Below are positions 1 to 7,979 of a stretch of 25,187 bases of DNA, in pieces (positions within the stretch are counted from its first letter, which is position 1; each line of letters starts with the position of its first letter). Made by a program: the position numbers and the translations under genes. The DNA lies in the NCBI GenBank assembly GCA_947254205.1, contig CAMYCE010000024.1, positions 1-25,187 of the forward strand, in the 5' to 3' direction. This stretch comes from an uncultured Prevotellaceae bacterium. Lineage in GTDB: Bacteria; Bacteroidota; Bacteroidia; Bacteroidales; Muribaculaceae. The notes under the pieces are model-generated. The model searched no databases and was not told the origin of the DNA. It saw nothing but the letters and a program-made list of their open reading frames with translations.

Positions 1-73
1 GCCCTCAAAATCAATCAAAAATTACTCAAAATAATTTGACAAAAACAAAGAAACATAATGACCGATTTGGGTT

Positions 74-109
74 AAAAAGCAGGGCAACATTTGTTATATG
101 TCACCCTGC
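74..109 (-). terminator. Intrinsic terminator after the 907-residue phage gene
   Basis: The minus strand has a stem of GCAGGG (109-104) with CCCTGC (84-79). Inside it an ACAT/ATGT pairing continues the helix after a CA/CA internal loop. A run of five T residues follows directly (78-74). It lies 28 bp beyond the stop codon of the gene ending at 137, as expected for a factor-independent terminator closing the leftward operon. The plus-strand side has no T run, so it should act on leftward transcription only. Confidence 0.75.
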
Positions 110-136
110 AGAAAAACAATGAAAAAACGAAAAAAA

Positions 137-2860
137 CTATCTTGGTCGGTTGGTGAGTTTCGGTACGAATTGCACAGAACACCCGCTTATATTCTCATCT
201 TCTTCCAAGTCGCACAGGAGTACTACACGGAAGTACTTGAAAGGAGTGCCACTAAAGCCACGCAAGTAATGGTTGGTGCTACTCCATACCATGTTCCAGT
301 TGAATAGGTCACGTGAAGCATAAAGCACAGAGGAAACATGCCCTTTGCGGAATTGCCCACGCTGAATGACCGTGTTGACCGTCTTAAGAACATCGGGGTT
401 ATCCAACTTCATTGGACGAGTTACAACGATACCACGATAGTGCCCCTCTCCTTTATCAGAGAAATTCACTATTTGCCCATTGTGCAATATTGCAACTGCA
501 TCGGGATAGGCGTTTGTGCCACCTGCAATAGTAGAAGTCATCATACCCCATTTGTGAGACTTTAGAGAATATACAAGAGCATAGATGTACTCGGGGTTAT
601 AGGCAATGATACGTTGCCCTCTATAGTCGTATATTATAGAGCACCTTTTCATGAAGTCGTGATAGTTCTTGAAGTCGAAATCGGACTTTGAAAGCCCAAT
701 AGAAGAACCTATTTTCTCAATGCAAGGCAATGCACCAATATCCAAGAAACTTAACCCACTAAGAATTTCGCTGATACACTCCACCTGACTACCGGCAATG
801 TTCATGATGCCCCTATCGGTGACAAACATCACGGAGTTGTCGATTTGCGTGATGCTTTCGGGATTGATGCACACGTCACGAGTGACAGGTTGCCGTCCAC
901 TATAAGTGCCATCGGCATTTAATTTCAAAGCCCACACACCGTCGGTGGTGAAAGCGTAGAGTGGGAAATCACCGAATTGCCCTTGCGACAAGGGTTTGAC
1001 AGCAGAACAGATACCCATTACTTCTCCAGTACCAATAGAATTAACTCCGGTAACAGGGAAATAAAAAGGCATGTCTACTACAGAAGTATAGACGACATTT
1101 TGCAATGTCACCCTATTGTCGCTTGTGGGAGTTGCTTCACCAGTAATATCTTGTATTGCATCGCCCCAGCCATCGAAATAGAAAGCCCCATTGAGGAAAG
1201 AGTGTGGCTCCAGCCTTACTTCTCGGAAAGAGCCTTGTGTGCCACGTCGATAAATAGCCTTGTAGGCATTTCGGTTAGGATAGTACAGAAAAAGCGGTGA
1301 TGCTCCATTCCCTATTGCGCCAACATCGGGCTTCACAATAAACTCCCTGCCTCCTTGGCGAATGAAGATGTACATCGTTAATGGCACTGTGCCATCGGCA
1401 AGTGTGGAGGGGGTGAATTGTGGCAATACATTACCATCGGTGAAACAGAGGACAGATTGCGTATTGAAACCATCAAACAATACCTTGTCGATATTGGCGA
1501 CATTGAGACGCTTGTTGTAGGCAAAAGCATATTTAGGTATGATAGTGTCGTGACTATCATAGTCATCAGTCATCACCTCACGATTGACAAGCGACCGGAG
1601 ATATTCTTTGGGTATCTCTATCTTGGTGCGTGAAGTGGTGAGCGCATCGAGGTTGATACTTTGCAGGAAGTAGAAGTTTGACGTGTTGCGTATATCCTCC
1701 TTAACTGTATCGGCATTTTTTGTTGGCAGTCCCAAGATACCCCCATGACGCTCATTCAGATTGTTGGGCTTAAATGTCATTTGGTACAACAGTCCCAAGT
1801 TCTTCTCTTGGTAACGCAGTGGATATTTGGACAGGTCGGCCTTTTGGTTGGTGTGCTTGCATATCGAATAGCCCCATAGGCTTTCCCCAAACTCGTCATA
1901 ATTATAAAAACGGTCGCATTCTCCGTTCTGGTCATAGGTGTAAATCGGTTTCGACACGAAAATATCTACCGACTTGACAATGTCACTCCAGTTGCGCAGA
2001 ACACTCAACGCTTGCTCACTTAAAACGGCATAGTCGAGAGTGTGGCACATGCCAACGACACGCAATCGGGCATGAATAAATCTGTTGCCGTCGTTCTCGA
2101 TAGCCTCATAGGGCACGATTGGTGCGCACCCGGTAGAGCACACCATGAGCACAGGTGCAGAGTGCATGGCCAACGTTTCACCATCATACAGGCGATAGGC
2201 GTAGCGGACAAGAAACGGATAAATAAACTTGCCATCGTTGGTGGAGTTGTCAAAAATAAATTTATTCACTTTGGCCAGCACCTGCGATGTAACCTGCTTT
2301 TTCTGTTCATCGGTGAACTCGTCCCAGCTAATGTAACTCTTTCTATCGGGCGTGAATTTCATCTGCCCCAGCAATGGCTTAAAGTCTATCCTAAACATGT
2401 CGGTAGACCTCATTTCGCCCTGCAACCCAAATGAAATGGGAAGTTCGGGAATGTGGTTGCCAAGGTAATGGTAGTCGTTCTTGTCGGGCTTCCACAGCCA
2501 ATACCTCATGCCTTTATCGGTTAGCATAATGAGCGTATTGCCCAAACTCGTCACCGAATGCACTTTGAAATCTTCGGTAATGAGTTTGCGTGGCGCGCTT
2601 CCTTCTTCTGCTACCCACACTACTTGGGCTGTTGAAGCTTGTGCCTTGCGCAATATGATGTAGTGCAGGAAATCGCTCGTCTTGTGAATGTGCAGCACCT
2701 TAGCCCCGGCTTCTTGCCGTAGTACCAACTTGGGAGGTTGGATAGGCTTAAGGCCACCATCTTCGGGTATCAAGTTGAGCAAAGAAGCCATTTCTCCATC
2801 GGAGCAGTCATAGTCTGACGGCACTGTACTTATGCCTGAATATTTAATATCCTTGTTCAT
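137..2860 (-). CDS. Large phage protein, probable virion/tail component with propeller-like repeats
   Basis: I do not recognise a named family. The 907-residue protein has no signal peptide or membrane segment and is rich in short beta-strand-like stretches with aromatic and Asp/Gly turns. One such stretch, near residues 650-720, reads roughly 'TTDGVWAL...FVTDRGIMN', recalling beta-propeller blades in phage head-tail or tail accessory proteins. The start is set by an ATGA overlap with the upstream gene (stop at 2857-2859, start at 2860), so the two are probably translationally coupled. It is the last gene before the terminator at 74-109. The structural role is inferred from size, position and repeat texture. 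A cargo or host-interaction protein is possible. Confidence 0.5.
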   Translation of the reverse strand: MNKDIKYSGISTVPSDYDCSDGEMASLLNLIPEDGGLKPIQPPKLVLRQEAGAKVLHIHKTSDFLHYIILRKAQASTAQVVWVAEEGSAPRKLITEDFKVHSVTSLGNTLIMLTDKGMRYWLWKPDKNDYHYLGNHIPELPISFGLQGEMRSTDMFRIDFKPLLGQMKFTPDRKSYISWDEFTDEQKKQVTSQVLAKVNKFIFDNSTNDGKFIYPFLVRYAYRLYDGETLAMHSAPVLMVCSTGCAPIVPYEAIENDGNRFIHARLRVVGMCHTLDYAVLSEQALSVLRNWSDIVKSVDIFVSKPIYTYDQNGECDRFYNYDEFGESLWGYSICKHTNQKADLSKYPLRYQEKNLGLLYQMTFKPNNLNERHGGILGLPTKNADTVKEDIRNTSNFYFLQSINLDALTTSRTKIEIPKEYLRSLVNREVMTDDYDSHDTIIPKYAFAYNKRLNVANIDKVLFDGFNTQSVLCFTDGNVLPQFTPSTLADGTVPLTMYIFIRQGGREFIVKPDVGAIGNGASPLFLYYPNRNAYKAIYRRGTQGSFREVRLEPHSFLNGAFYFDGWGDAIQDITGEATPTSDNRVTLQNVVYTSVVDMPFYFPVTGVNSIGTGEVMGICSAVKPLSQGQFGDFPLYAFTTDGVWALKLNADGTYSGRQPVTRDVCINPESITQIDNSVMFVTDRGIMNIAGSQVECISEILSGLSFLDIGALPCIEKIGSSIGLSKSDFDFKNYHDFMKRCSIIYDYRGQRIIAYNPEYIYALVYSLKSHKWGMMTSTIAGGTNAYPDAVAILHNGQIVNFSDKGEGHYRGIVVTRPMKLDNPDVLKTVNTVIQRGQFRKGHVSSVLYASRDLFNWNMVWSSTNHYLRGFSGTPFKYFRVVLLCDLEEDENISGCSVQFVPKLTNRPR

Positions 2861-3252
2861 TTCGCCATCGTAATATTGTTACTCTTTTTGAATATCAGCG
2901 GAACAGCAACGCCACAAGTTGGGTGATTGAAAGGTACACCCACTTGTGGAGAAAACTTGTCTCCAGCGGTATAAGCGAATTTCATTATTCCTTGGCACAA
3001 TTCAACGGAATATGCACGGAAGTGGAAAGAACGTCCCTTGGTGGAATGCACTGTTGCGTTGAAACGGAAATCACATTCAGGGTCAAAACGCCTGCGCACA
3101 TAGAGAAAGAAATCTCCATTATCGGTTGCAACATCAATGCTGTCGCCATCTTGCAAGTTAAGTGCTTTTACCACCTTTGCAGTGATGTCGATACGCCCGC
3201 TGGAAAAAAATGTGATGTCGGGTTTACGAAATCGGGTAATGACGCTTTGCAT
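2857..3252 (-). CDS. Small phage protein, possible paralogue of the next gene upstream
   Basis: A 131-residue protein of unknown function. Near residues 17-45 it has the pattern 'GRIDITAKVVKALNLQDGDSI', a strand-helix-LxxGD arrangement like swapped-hairpin or OB-type small domains. The order of elements resembles that of the protein encoded at 3224-3646: strand, helix, acidic turn, strands, then a second strand block with a hydrophobic helix. Its stop overlaps the start of the 907-residue gene by 4 nt, and its start lies 29 nt inside the end of its upstream neighbour, so the three genes form one tightly coupled unit. It may be an accessory or decoration protein of the virion; that is only inference from position. 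Confidence 0.6.
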   Translation of the reverse strand: MQSVITRFRKPDITFFSSGRIDITAKVVKALNLQDGDSIDVATDNGDFFLYVRRRFDPECDFRFNATVHSTKGRSFHFRAYSVELCQGIMKFAYTAGDKFSPQVGVPFNHPTCGVAVPLIFKKSNNITMAK

Positions 3253-3646
3253 GTTTCGGGGGTTCGATTACATAATAAATAGTTCCATCACCCTGCTTGA
3301 TGCGAACCTTCAATTTAGCTTTTGTATCATGAGCGAGCATGTAGGAAAACATGATGCTCGCCACAGTGGGTAATACTGGTTGAAAGCCGACGCACTTATA
3401 CTTTGCATTATACTGGATATTGGACAAGTAAGTGTTCTTGTTCACTTTATCCAGCGATAGAGTGAAAGCATATTTGTTTGATGGCATTTCACGAAACATC
3501 AATACTTTGGTATCGTCGTTTCCACTGTTGGCCAAGATATGCTTGAACAGCTTTTCGGATAGTGTTATCGTGCCGTCTTCCCCATCGGCTATAATATAAC
3601 AGCCGATGGAAGAAAGGCGCAATTTGATTTTGTCAAATAATTTCAT
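3224..3646 (-). CDS. Small phage protein upstream of the 131-residue protein
   Basis: A 140-residue soluble protein of unknown function with no signal peptide. The segment 'DGEDGTITLSEKLFKHI' near residues 21-37 matches in layout the start of the 131-residue protein downstream. Both have a second half ending in a hydrophobic helix-like stretch (here 'ASIMFSYMLAHD') and a basic strand. This suggests an old duplication, seen only at pattern level. The ATG at 3646 opens the reading frame and no better start is nearby. It overlaps the downstream gene by 29 nt, so the two are probably co-translated. Confidence 0.6.
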   Translation of the reverse strand: MKLFDKIKLRLSSIGCYIIADGEDGTITLSEKLFKHILANSGNDDTKVLMFREMPSNKYAFTLSLDKVNKNTYLSNIQYNAKYKCVGFQPVLPTVASIMFSYMLAHDTKAKLKVRIKQGDGTIYYVIEPPKHAKRHYPIS

Positions 3647-3693
3647 GTGGTGAAGATAGGCAGATTAATGATAAGGCTCTGTTTATCTGTTAA

Positions 3694-3909
3694 TCAATAG
3701 CTTTTGTGTGAGCGGAATGATATGGTTTCAACATATCCATAGGAGACAGTGCTATCCAGTCGCTTGCGATGCTCCATAGCTTCCTTCTTGTTGCGGAAGA
3801 TGAAGCTTGAAACTTCGCACTTGGACGTGCCTTTGGTGTTGATGATGTTGGCGTAGTACTTGCGACCGAGCAAGAGGGCCAAGATTTCTGTGAATACGAT
3901 TTTGTGCAT
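3694..3909 (-). CDS. Small hypothetical phage protein
   Basis: A 71-residue basic protein of unknown function. It has a short hydrophobic N-terminus (ILALLLG), too short for a membrane helix. The central 'FIFRNKKEAMEHRKRL' looks amphipathic and helical. It sits between the methyltransferase gene (start 4984, end 3983) and the structural block, with 47 nt to the next gene. It is in the same orientation as all its neighbours and its reading frame is intact, but nothing points to a role. Confidence 0.5.
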   Translation of the reverse strand: MHKIVFTEILALLLGRKYYANIINTKGTSKCEVSSFIFRNKKEAMEHRKRLDSTVSYGYVETISFRSHKSY

Positions 3910-3982
3910 TGCGATTTGTTTTTAAAAGATAACTAATGTCCTTGTATCAAACACGGCAATACCGCTTTGGTTTTAACGTGTT

Positions 3983-4984
3983 TCATATAACTTGCTTCAA
4001 AGTGTTTTTTACTCGCGTGGTTGCAATCTCTTGATATTTTTTGTCAATTTCAAACCCCACAAAATTACGATGTAAGGCATAAGCGCAAGCACACTCTGTG
4101 CCACTCCCTACAAAAGGCACCACAACCAAATCACCGGGCCTTGTCATGATTTCAATAAATTTGGTTGTCATTCGCCAATCTTTCACGGTGGGGTGCTCAA
4201 TTTTTGAGGTGCGTGTTACATTTGTGGCTATTTTCAACACATCATTCAACCGCTCGCCGTGTGTGTCAAATGGCCGTCTTAGCTCCTCGTACTGTTTTTT
4301 CAGCTCCTCGTATGGCCGTTTCAGTTTGCCACACTTCGGGTTAATGGCTTCTTGCAATTTCTTGTAATTTTCAGCCGTTGGGAGGTGCCACTGACTGCCA
4401 CGCGTAAAAAAGTGTGAAGCAACGAACTTCGTTCCTATTGCTTCGTTTACCTCTTTCACACTCATACCGCTTGCTTGCAATGCTTCATTGAAATAATCAA
4501 CAAGTGGGGTCATGCACCTTTGGAAACACATGCCTTGTGCAAAACGATACTCATTTCTCTTTAGCAATGTCTTGTTGTCGGTTTTGTCGCACCTCGCGCT
4601 TTCAAAAAGCAAAAACCGTTCAGTATTTGGGTAAAAACTTCTTCGTTTCTCAGGTCTTACAAAAACTTTTTGGTCATTTGTTTTGTAAATCACTCCATTG
4701 TTAAGAAAATGCAAAGGTAATTTTTCAAGCATCACTTGTATGTGCGCTATTCTTCGGTGGTCGCCATACCACAATAAAGTGCCGTTATCGGCCAGCACAC
4801 GCTCACAAGCGGTGGCCCACCTCTCGCAATCACTCATGTAGTCGTCAAAGGATTCCCACCTGAAGTCAAAATCGCCTTTAACCCTGTAATAGGGAGGGTC
4901 GGCTATCACCAAGTTTGCACATTTCGGGGGCAATCGGTTCAGCCCGTCAATGCAATCAATATTGTAAATTTTATTTAGTTCCAT
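3983..4984 (-). CDS. Orphan DNA methyltransferase (beta-type N6-A/N4-C)
   Basis: Transfers a methyl group from S-adenosylmethionine to adenine N6 or cytosine N4 in DNA. The catalytic DPPY motif is at residues 29-32. The AdoMet-binding motif FVGSG is at 291-295, followed by 'FEIDKKYQEIA' typical of the C-terminal end of the fold. The catalytic-before-binding motif order is that of the beta group. A central region (about 140-260) acts as target recognition and includes a near-repeat, 'PYEELKKQYEELRRPF'. At 333 residues the protein is full length. There is no restriction endonuclease beside it, so it is probably a phage orphan enzyme that protects phage DNA or marks it for regulation. The gene begins 5 nt after the YopX-like gene ends. 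Confidence 0.92.
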   Translation of the reverse strand: MELNKIYNIDCIDGLNRLPPKCANLVIADPPYYRVKGDFDFRWESFDDYMSDCERWATACERVLADNGTLLWYGDHRRIAHIQVMLEKLPLHFLNNGVIYKTNDQKVFVRPEKRRSFYPNTERFLLFESARCDKTDNKTLLKRNEYRFAQGMCFQRCMTPLVDYFNEALQASGMSVKEVNEAIGTKFVASHFFTRGSQWHLPTAENYKKLQEAINPKCGKLKRPYEELKKQYEELRRPFDTHGERLNDVLKIATNVTRTSKIEHPTVKDWRMTTKFIEIMTRPGDLVVVPFVGSGTECACAYALHRNFVGFEIDKKYQEIATTRVKNTLKQVI

Positions 4985-4989
4985 TTGGT

Positions 4990-5436
4990 TTAACCTCCTT
5001 TCAGCAATTCGGGGTGGTCGTGGACGTTGCCTATCACTTTATAGCAAAAACGAGTTAACCAACTTTGAGGAATAGCACACGCACACGCTTCCCAGTGTTT
5101 TTGAGGCTCGTTGTTGTAGTCAAGCTCCGCAAGCCCAACAAATTTTGCTTCTTCGTGATTGAAAATTACAAGCCGTTTATTTCCACCACCGCAATTAGCG
5201 ATAATATCGCCCTCATAGATGGGTATCCCCCAATACTCGACCTCGGAACAATCTCGGTCGCCTGTGGCTTCCAAGCCTGTGAATTGCCCCACGGTGTCGG
5301 GGTCTACCGGGTAGCTCAAATCTTGCCCATCGGAGTGCTCCATGATGTACACTTCGCCATTGGGGTATTCCAACAAGTCACCATATACCCAGCCGTGCTC
5401 CTTGCTCTTACCTCTAAATCTGTATTCTCGTGTCAT
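4990..5436 (-). CDS. YopX-family phage protein
   Basis: A 148-residue protein that fits the YopX family, common in phages of Firmicutes and Bacteroidetes and of unknown biochemical function. The diagnostic features are the opening 'REYRFRGKSKEHGWVYGDLL', the central 'DPDTVGQFTGL' near residue 46, and 'IYEGDIIA' near residue 74. The family forms a beta-rich domain seen in multimers. The gene lies upstream of and almost touching the methyltransferase gene, in the accessory block of the prophage. Family assignment is confident; function is not known. Confidence 0.85.
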   Translation of the reverse strand: MTREYRFRGKSKEHGWVYGDLLEYPNGEVYIMEHSDGQDLSYPVDPDTVGQFTGLEATGDRDCSEVEYWGIPIYEGDIIANCGGGNKRLVIFNHEEAKFVGLAELDYNNEPQKHWEACACAIPQSWLTRFCYKVIGNVHDHPELLKGG

Positions 5437-5462
5437 TTTTCTGTTATTTAATTAGTTCAAAA

Positions 5463-5543
5463 TCATACACCCACACAAAGGGGTTGGCTTTCACAATTCG
5501 CCTTGTTGTTCAACTTCTTGAATTTTACTTTAATCGTTTTCAT
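5463..5543 (-). pseudogene. Duplicated 5' fragment of the dUTPase gene
   Basis: Positions 5499-5550 match 7653-7704, the start of the dUTPase gene, at 50 of 52 bases; both differences are C/T. The copied reading frame keeps the ATG and the first 15 residues of dUTPase (MKTIKVKFKKLNNKA), then runs into unrelated sequence and stops after 26 codons. The copy also carries the few bases before the ATG that form the end of the gene upstream of dut. It contains no dUTPase catalytic motif, so it is a scar of duplication or recombination and not a working gene. Confidence 0.8.
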
Positions 5544-5550
5544 TGTCTTT

Positions 5551-6141
5551 TTAAAATTTGAATTGTTCTGTAAAATATTTTGCGTAAACCTCGCCAAGTG
5601 TGTAAATCGTCAGCCCTCGTTTCCGTGCTACTTCCTCATAGTCGATGTTTCGCCTCGTGTCGGGCATGATGCAATACACTTTGTTGTTGTTAGGGCTTTT
5701 GAGGTAGCCCCTGCGCCTTAGCGTCAGCTTGGCGCGCTTGCGCTCGGTTGGCTCGGGGTACAGCTTCAGCTTCGTTTTTTGAGGAAGCCCAAACAGCACC
5801 CTCCTGCGCTCGGCTTTTAGAAGTTTTTTTCGGGCTTCGGCTGATTTCTTTTTGAAGTCCTCCCGCTTTTCGGGTGACAGCCTCGTGTAGCCGTTTTCGC
5901 CCTTTTTGAACCTGTAAGGCTCGCCTGCCTTGGCAAACGCTTTTGGGTTTCGGGAACCATACGCGGTGCGCCTCGCCATCTCGTTTAAATGGCTTTGGCT
6001 TTTGTATAGTCCAAATATCCTTGCCCACACATGGACGTTGCCCAAACTTCGCCCCAGCTTCTCGCAAATCTCTTTATTGGGCGTGAAAGCGTAAACACGC
6101 TTCAACCACTCTATTTGTTCATTTGTTAAGTCCCTTTTCAT
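5551..6141 (-). CDS. Basic phage protein with N-terminal helix-turn-helix
   Basis: A 196-residue, strongly basic protein. Residues 5-48 ('TNEQIEWLKRVYAFTPNKEI...' to 'ARIFGLYKSQ') look like a helix-turn-helix of the kind found at the front of HNH nucleases and phage regulators that scan for 'tooth' sequences. Residues 70-150 are an Arg/Lys-rich region and 165-196 form a C-terminal helical part. No HNH or GIY-YIG catalytic motif is visible, so it is more likely a DNA-binding protein than a nuclease. Its start overlaps the end of the upstream gene by 23 nt, consistent with coupled translation. The function is unknown. Confidence 0.65.
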   Translation of the reverse strand: MKRDLTNEQIEWLKRVYAFTPNKEICEKLGRSLGNVHVWARIFGLYKSQSHLNEMARRTAYGSRNPKAFAKAGEPYRFKKGENGYTRLSPEKREDFKKKSAEARKKLLKAERRRVLFGLPQKTKLKLYPEPTERKRAKLTLRRRGYLKSPNNNKVYCIMPDTRRNIDYEEVARKRGLTIYTLGEVYAKYFTEQFKF

Positions 6142-6364
6142 TTTGATAGTAGTTTTGTTTGTTAATTCCCAATTTATCGCCCCTTTGGCTTCGGTAGCCT
6201 TTTGAGAGAAAGATGTCGTGCTTTACCATGAGGGCGATGCGCTTTATCTCCTTTGCTTCCTCCTGTGTCATGTGACACCCAAAAGGCGACCTAATCAACT
6301 CTTTTGGTAACGGCTCGCCAATAATGAGGTAGCCGTGCTTTGTCGGTATTGTATCACTGTTCAT
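6119..6364 (-). CDS. Small hypothetical phage protein
   Basis: An 81-residue protein of unknown function. The start at 6364 is preferred over an ATG 24 nt upstream because GGAGG lies six bases before it, one of the few clear ribosome binding sites in the window. It also gives a short 11-nt overlap with the preceding gene. The segment 'MTQEEAKEIKRIALMVKHDIFLSKGYRSQRGD' suggests a helix followed by a basic tail. It links the DUF7666-type gene and the helix-turn-helix gene in one coupled string. Confidence 0.55.
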   Translation of the reverse strand: MNSDTIPTKHGYLIIGEPLPKELIRSPFGCHMTQEEAKEIKRIALMVKHDIFLSKGYRSQRGDKLGINKQNYYQNEKGLNK

Positions 6365-7229
6365 TTTCAACCTCCGTAAATTCGCCATTGGTCAACTTGT
6401 AAAAAGTATCGGCTTTAATGCGCTCGTCATCTATGCGCTCGGTTTTTACGCACACCGGCCGCCACTCGCCATCTTGCACCTTCCACTCGGCAAGCGTGAG
6501 CCATGAGCCAATTTTACCGCAAGCCATTGAGTTGTTACCGGCACACATAACGACAGTGTTTTCTCCCTCGCTCTTTATTTCTGCATCGTCGCCACTTGAG
6601 CCGATTTGGGCATAGTTGCCCGATGAGCCAATTTGGGCAGAGTAGCCACTTGAACCAATTTGGGCATTGTTGCCCAATGAGCCGATTTGGGCATAGTCGC
6701 CACTTGAGCCGATTTGGGCACAGTCGCCCGATGAGCCGATTAGAGCATAGTTGCCACTTGAGCCGATTTGGGCATAGTCGCCACTTGAGCCGATTTGGGC
6801 ATAGTCGCCACTTGAGCCGATTTGGGCATAGAAGTCCGATGAGCCGTTTTTTGCACAGTCGTCGCCATTGTCATTAAAGTCACCGTCTTTTATCTTGCTT
6901 GGCCCTGTATTTTTTTTCAGATATCCGATACCGGCGTTAAACAAGCCGTCCCAGCCAATCTCAGCCTTGATTTTGATTTTAGACGATGCTATCTTGTCTT
7001 GCTCTTTGTCGATTTCACCACTTTGCTCAACCGTGCAATATCTCATCTCGGTGAAATTGCTGTAATAATTGAGTACATCAAAAGGATTTTTACAAGCATG
7101 GAAGCCTGTATTACACGCATTCACCTTGCCCTCATGGGTGTACTCTTTGCCGACCTCGTATTGGAAGCCACGGCAAGTTAAATTGCTGTCGAAGCCCTTG
7201 TAGGCTTGGATTATTTTTTCTTTTTTCAT
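6354..7229 (-). CDS. DUF7666-type phage protein with nine-residue tandem repeats
   Basis: The N-terminal part, from 'IIQAYKGFDSNLTCRGFQYEVGKEY' through 'NTGFHACKNPFDVLNYY' (about residues 6-56), matches the DUF7666 domain as I know it from Bacteroidetes and Gram-positive phages. A run of about ten nine-residue repeats of the form YAQIGSSGD follows (about residues 124-213). A short C-terminal region with 'GEWRPVCVKTERIDDERIKADTFY' closes the protein. The repeat is compatible with a left-handed beta-roll like those in trimeric adhesin heads. Total length is 291 residues, with no signal peptide. The role is unknown; the repeat number may vary between strains. Confidence 0.75.
   Translation of the reverse strand: MKKEKIIQAYKGFDSNLTCRGFQYEVGKEYTHEGKVNACNTGFHACKNPFDVLNYYSNFTEMRYCTVEQSGEIDKEQDKIASSKIKIKAEIGWDGLFNAGIGYLKKNTGPSKIKDGDFNDNGDDCAKNGSSDFYAQIGSSGDYAQIGSSGDYAQIGSSGNYALIGSSGDCAQIGSSGDYAQIGSLGNNAQIGSSGYSAQIGSSGNYAQIGSSGDDAEIKSEGENTVVMCAGNNSMACGKIGSWLTLAEWKVQDGEWRPVCVKTERIDDERIKADTFYKLTNGEFTEVENEQ
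6591..6860. repeat. Ten-unit 27-bp tandem coding repeat
   Basis: Ten head-to-tail 27-bp units encode the YAQIGSSGD-type repeat of the gene at 6354-7229. On the plus strand a typical unit starts GCCACTTGAGCCGATTTGGG. Several units are identical at 6753-6833, while the outer ones have drifted. Two alternating unit forms (gccactt and gcccgat starts) are mixed. The unit length is a multiple of three, so gain or loss of copies keeps the frame. Confidence 0.95.
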
Positions 7230-7265
7230 TATTTCTTTGCTTTTATAAGTTCAATATTTTGCCTA

Positions 7266-7697
7266 TCAATCGCCACTTGAGCCATAGCCACCTGCGCCTC
7301 GGTCGGTGTTGCTCAACTCCTCTACCTCGCAAAACTCGACACTTGGAATTGGCATAATAACGAGTTGCCCAATTCGGTCGCCCTCGTTATAGATTGCCCC
7401 ATAGCGTTGTAGGCTGAATTTCAGCTTAATTTCGCCTCGGTAGTGGCAGTCTATCACTCCAACACTATTGGAGAGGATAAGCCCTTTTTTGTATATTGAG
7501 CTTCGAGGGAAGATGAAGCCCACGTGACCTTCAGGTATCTCGACGGCCAGGCCTGTGCCATAGGTAACGATCCCTTTTTCGCTAAAACAGTCGCAACTGG
7601 TAGCTGTGAGATCAAAACCCGCGTCAGTAGGGTGCGCTTGCCATGGTGCAACCGCCTTGTTGTTTAACTTCTTGAATTTTACTTTAATTGTTTTCAT
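7266..7697 (-). CDS. dut: Deoxyuridine 5'-triphosphate nucleotidohydrolase (dUTPase)
   Basis: Hydrolyses dUTP to dUMP and pyrophosphate, keeping uracil out of newly made phage DNA and supplying the dTMP precursor. All five motifs of the trimeric dUTPase family are present: DAGFDL at 25-30, PRSS at 64-67, GVIDCHYRGE at 80-89, GDRIGQLVI at 106-114 and the C-terminal RGAGGYGSSG at 133-142. At 143 residues it is the usual length. The gene starts 14 nt inside the end of the 90-residue gene upstream. A 52-bp copy of its start is found at 5499-5550. Confidence 0.97.
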   Translation of the reverse strand: MKTIKVKFKKLNNKAVAPWQAHPTDAGFDLTATSCDCFSEKGIVTYGTGLAVEIPEGHVGFIFPRSSIYKKGLILSNSVGVIDCHYRGEIKLKFSLQRYGAIYNEGDRIGQLVIMPIPSVEFCEVEELSNTDRGAGGYGSSGD

Positions 7698-7956
7698 TGT
7701 CTTTCGTGTTAGTGTAGAGTTCAGGGTGTTTAGTTAATTCTTTGATGCCCCTATTAGCGAGGGAAATTAATTTTTTGACGGCTTTATTTTCATCGGCCGC
7801 AGTTATCAGAGCAGCAAATAAATCTTCCTCTGCGCCCTTTATAGCACTAAACTCCCTATCACCACCACCATAAAAGACCATGAGATGGTTTTCAGGCTCT
7901 TGCTCTTTGACACGGTTGAAAACAGCCATCAGTTCGTCAATAGTTTCTTGTTTCAT
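7684..7956 (-). CDS. Small hypothetical phage protein upstream of dut
   Basis: A 90-residue acidic protein predicted to be mostly helical. The part 'NHLMVFYGGGDREFSAIKGAEEDLFAALITAADENKAVKKLISLA' resembles small phage proteins that have a strand pair followed by an amphipathic helix. I cannot name the family. It overlaps dut by 14 nt, which suggests translational coupling, and begins 23 nt after the second methyltransferase gene ends. Confidence 0.6.
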   Translation of the reverse strand: MKQETIDELMAVFNRVKEQEPENHLMVFYGGGDREFSAIKGAEEDLFAALITAADENKAVKKLISLANRGIKELTKHPELYTNTKDNENN

Positions 7957-7979
7957 TGTTATTCTGTTTTAGTTAAATT

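Noticed and set aside
6591..6860. CRISPR array suggested by evenly spaced repeats
   Set aside because: The 27-bp units are head to tail with no spacers and keep a reading frame; they are a coding tandem repeat.
6596..6877. Repeat-rich plus-strand frame opposite the DUF7666-type gene
   Set aside because: It is open only because the tandem repeat length is a multiple of three; its composition (SRFGHS repeats) follows the opposite strand.
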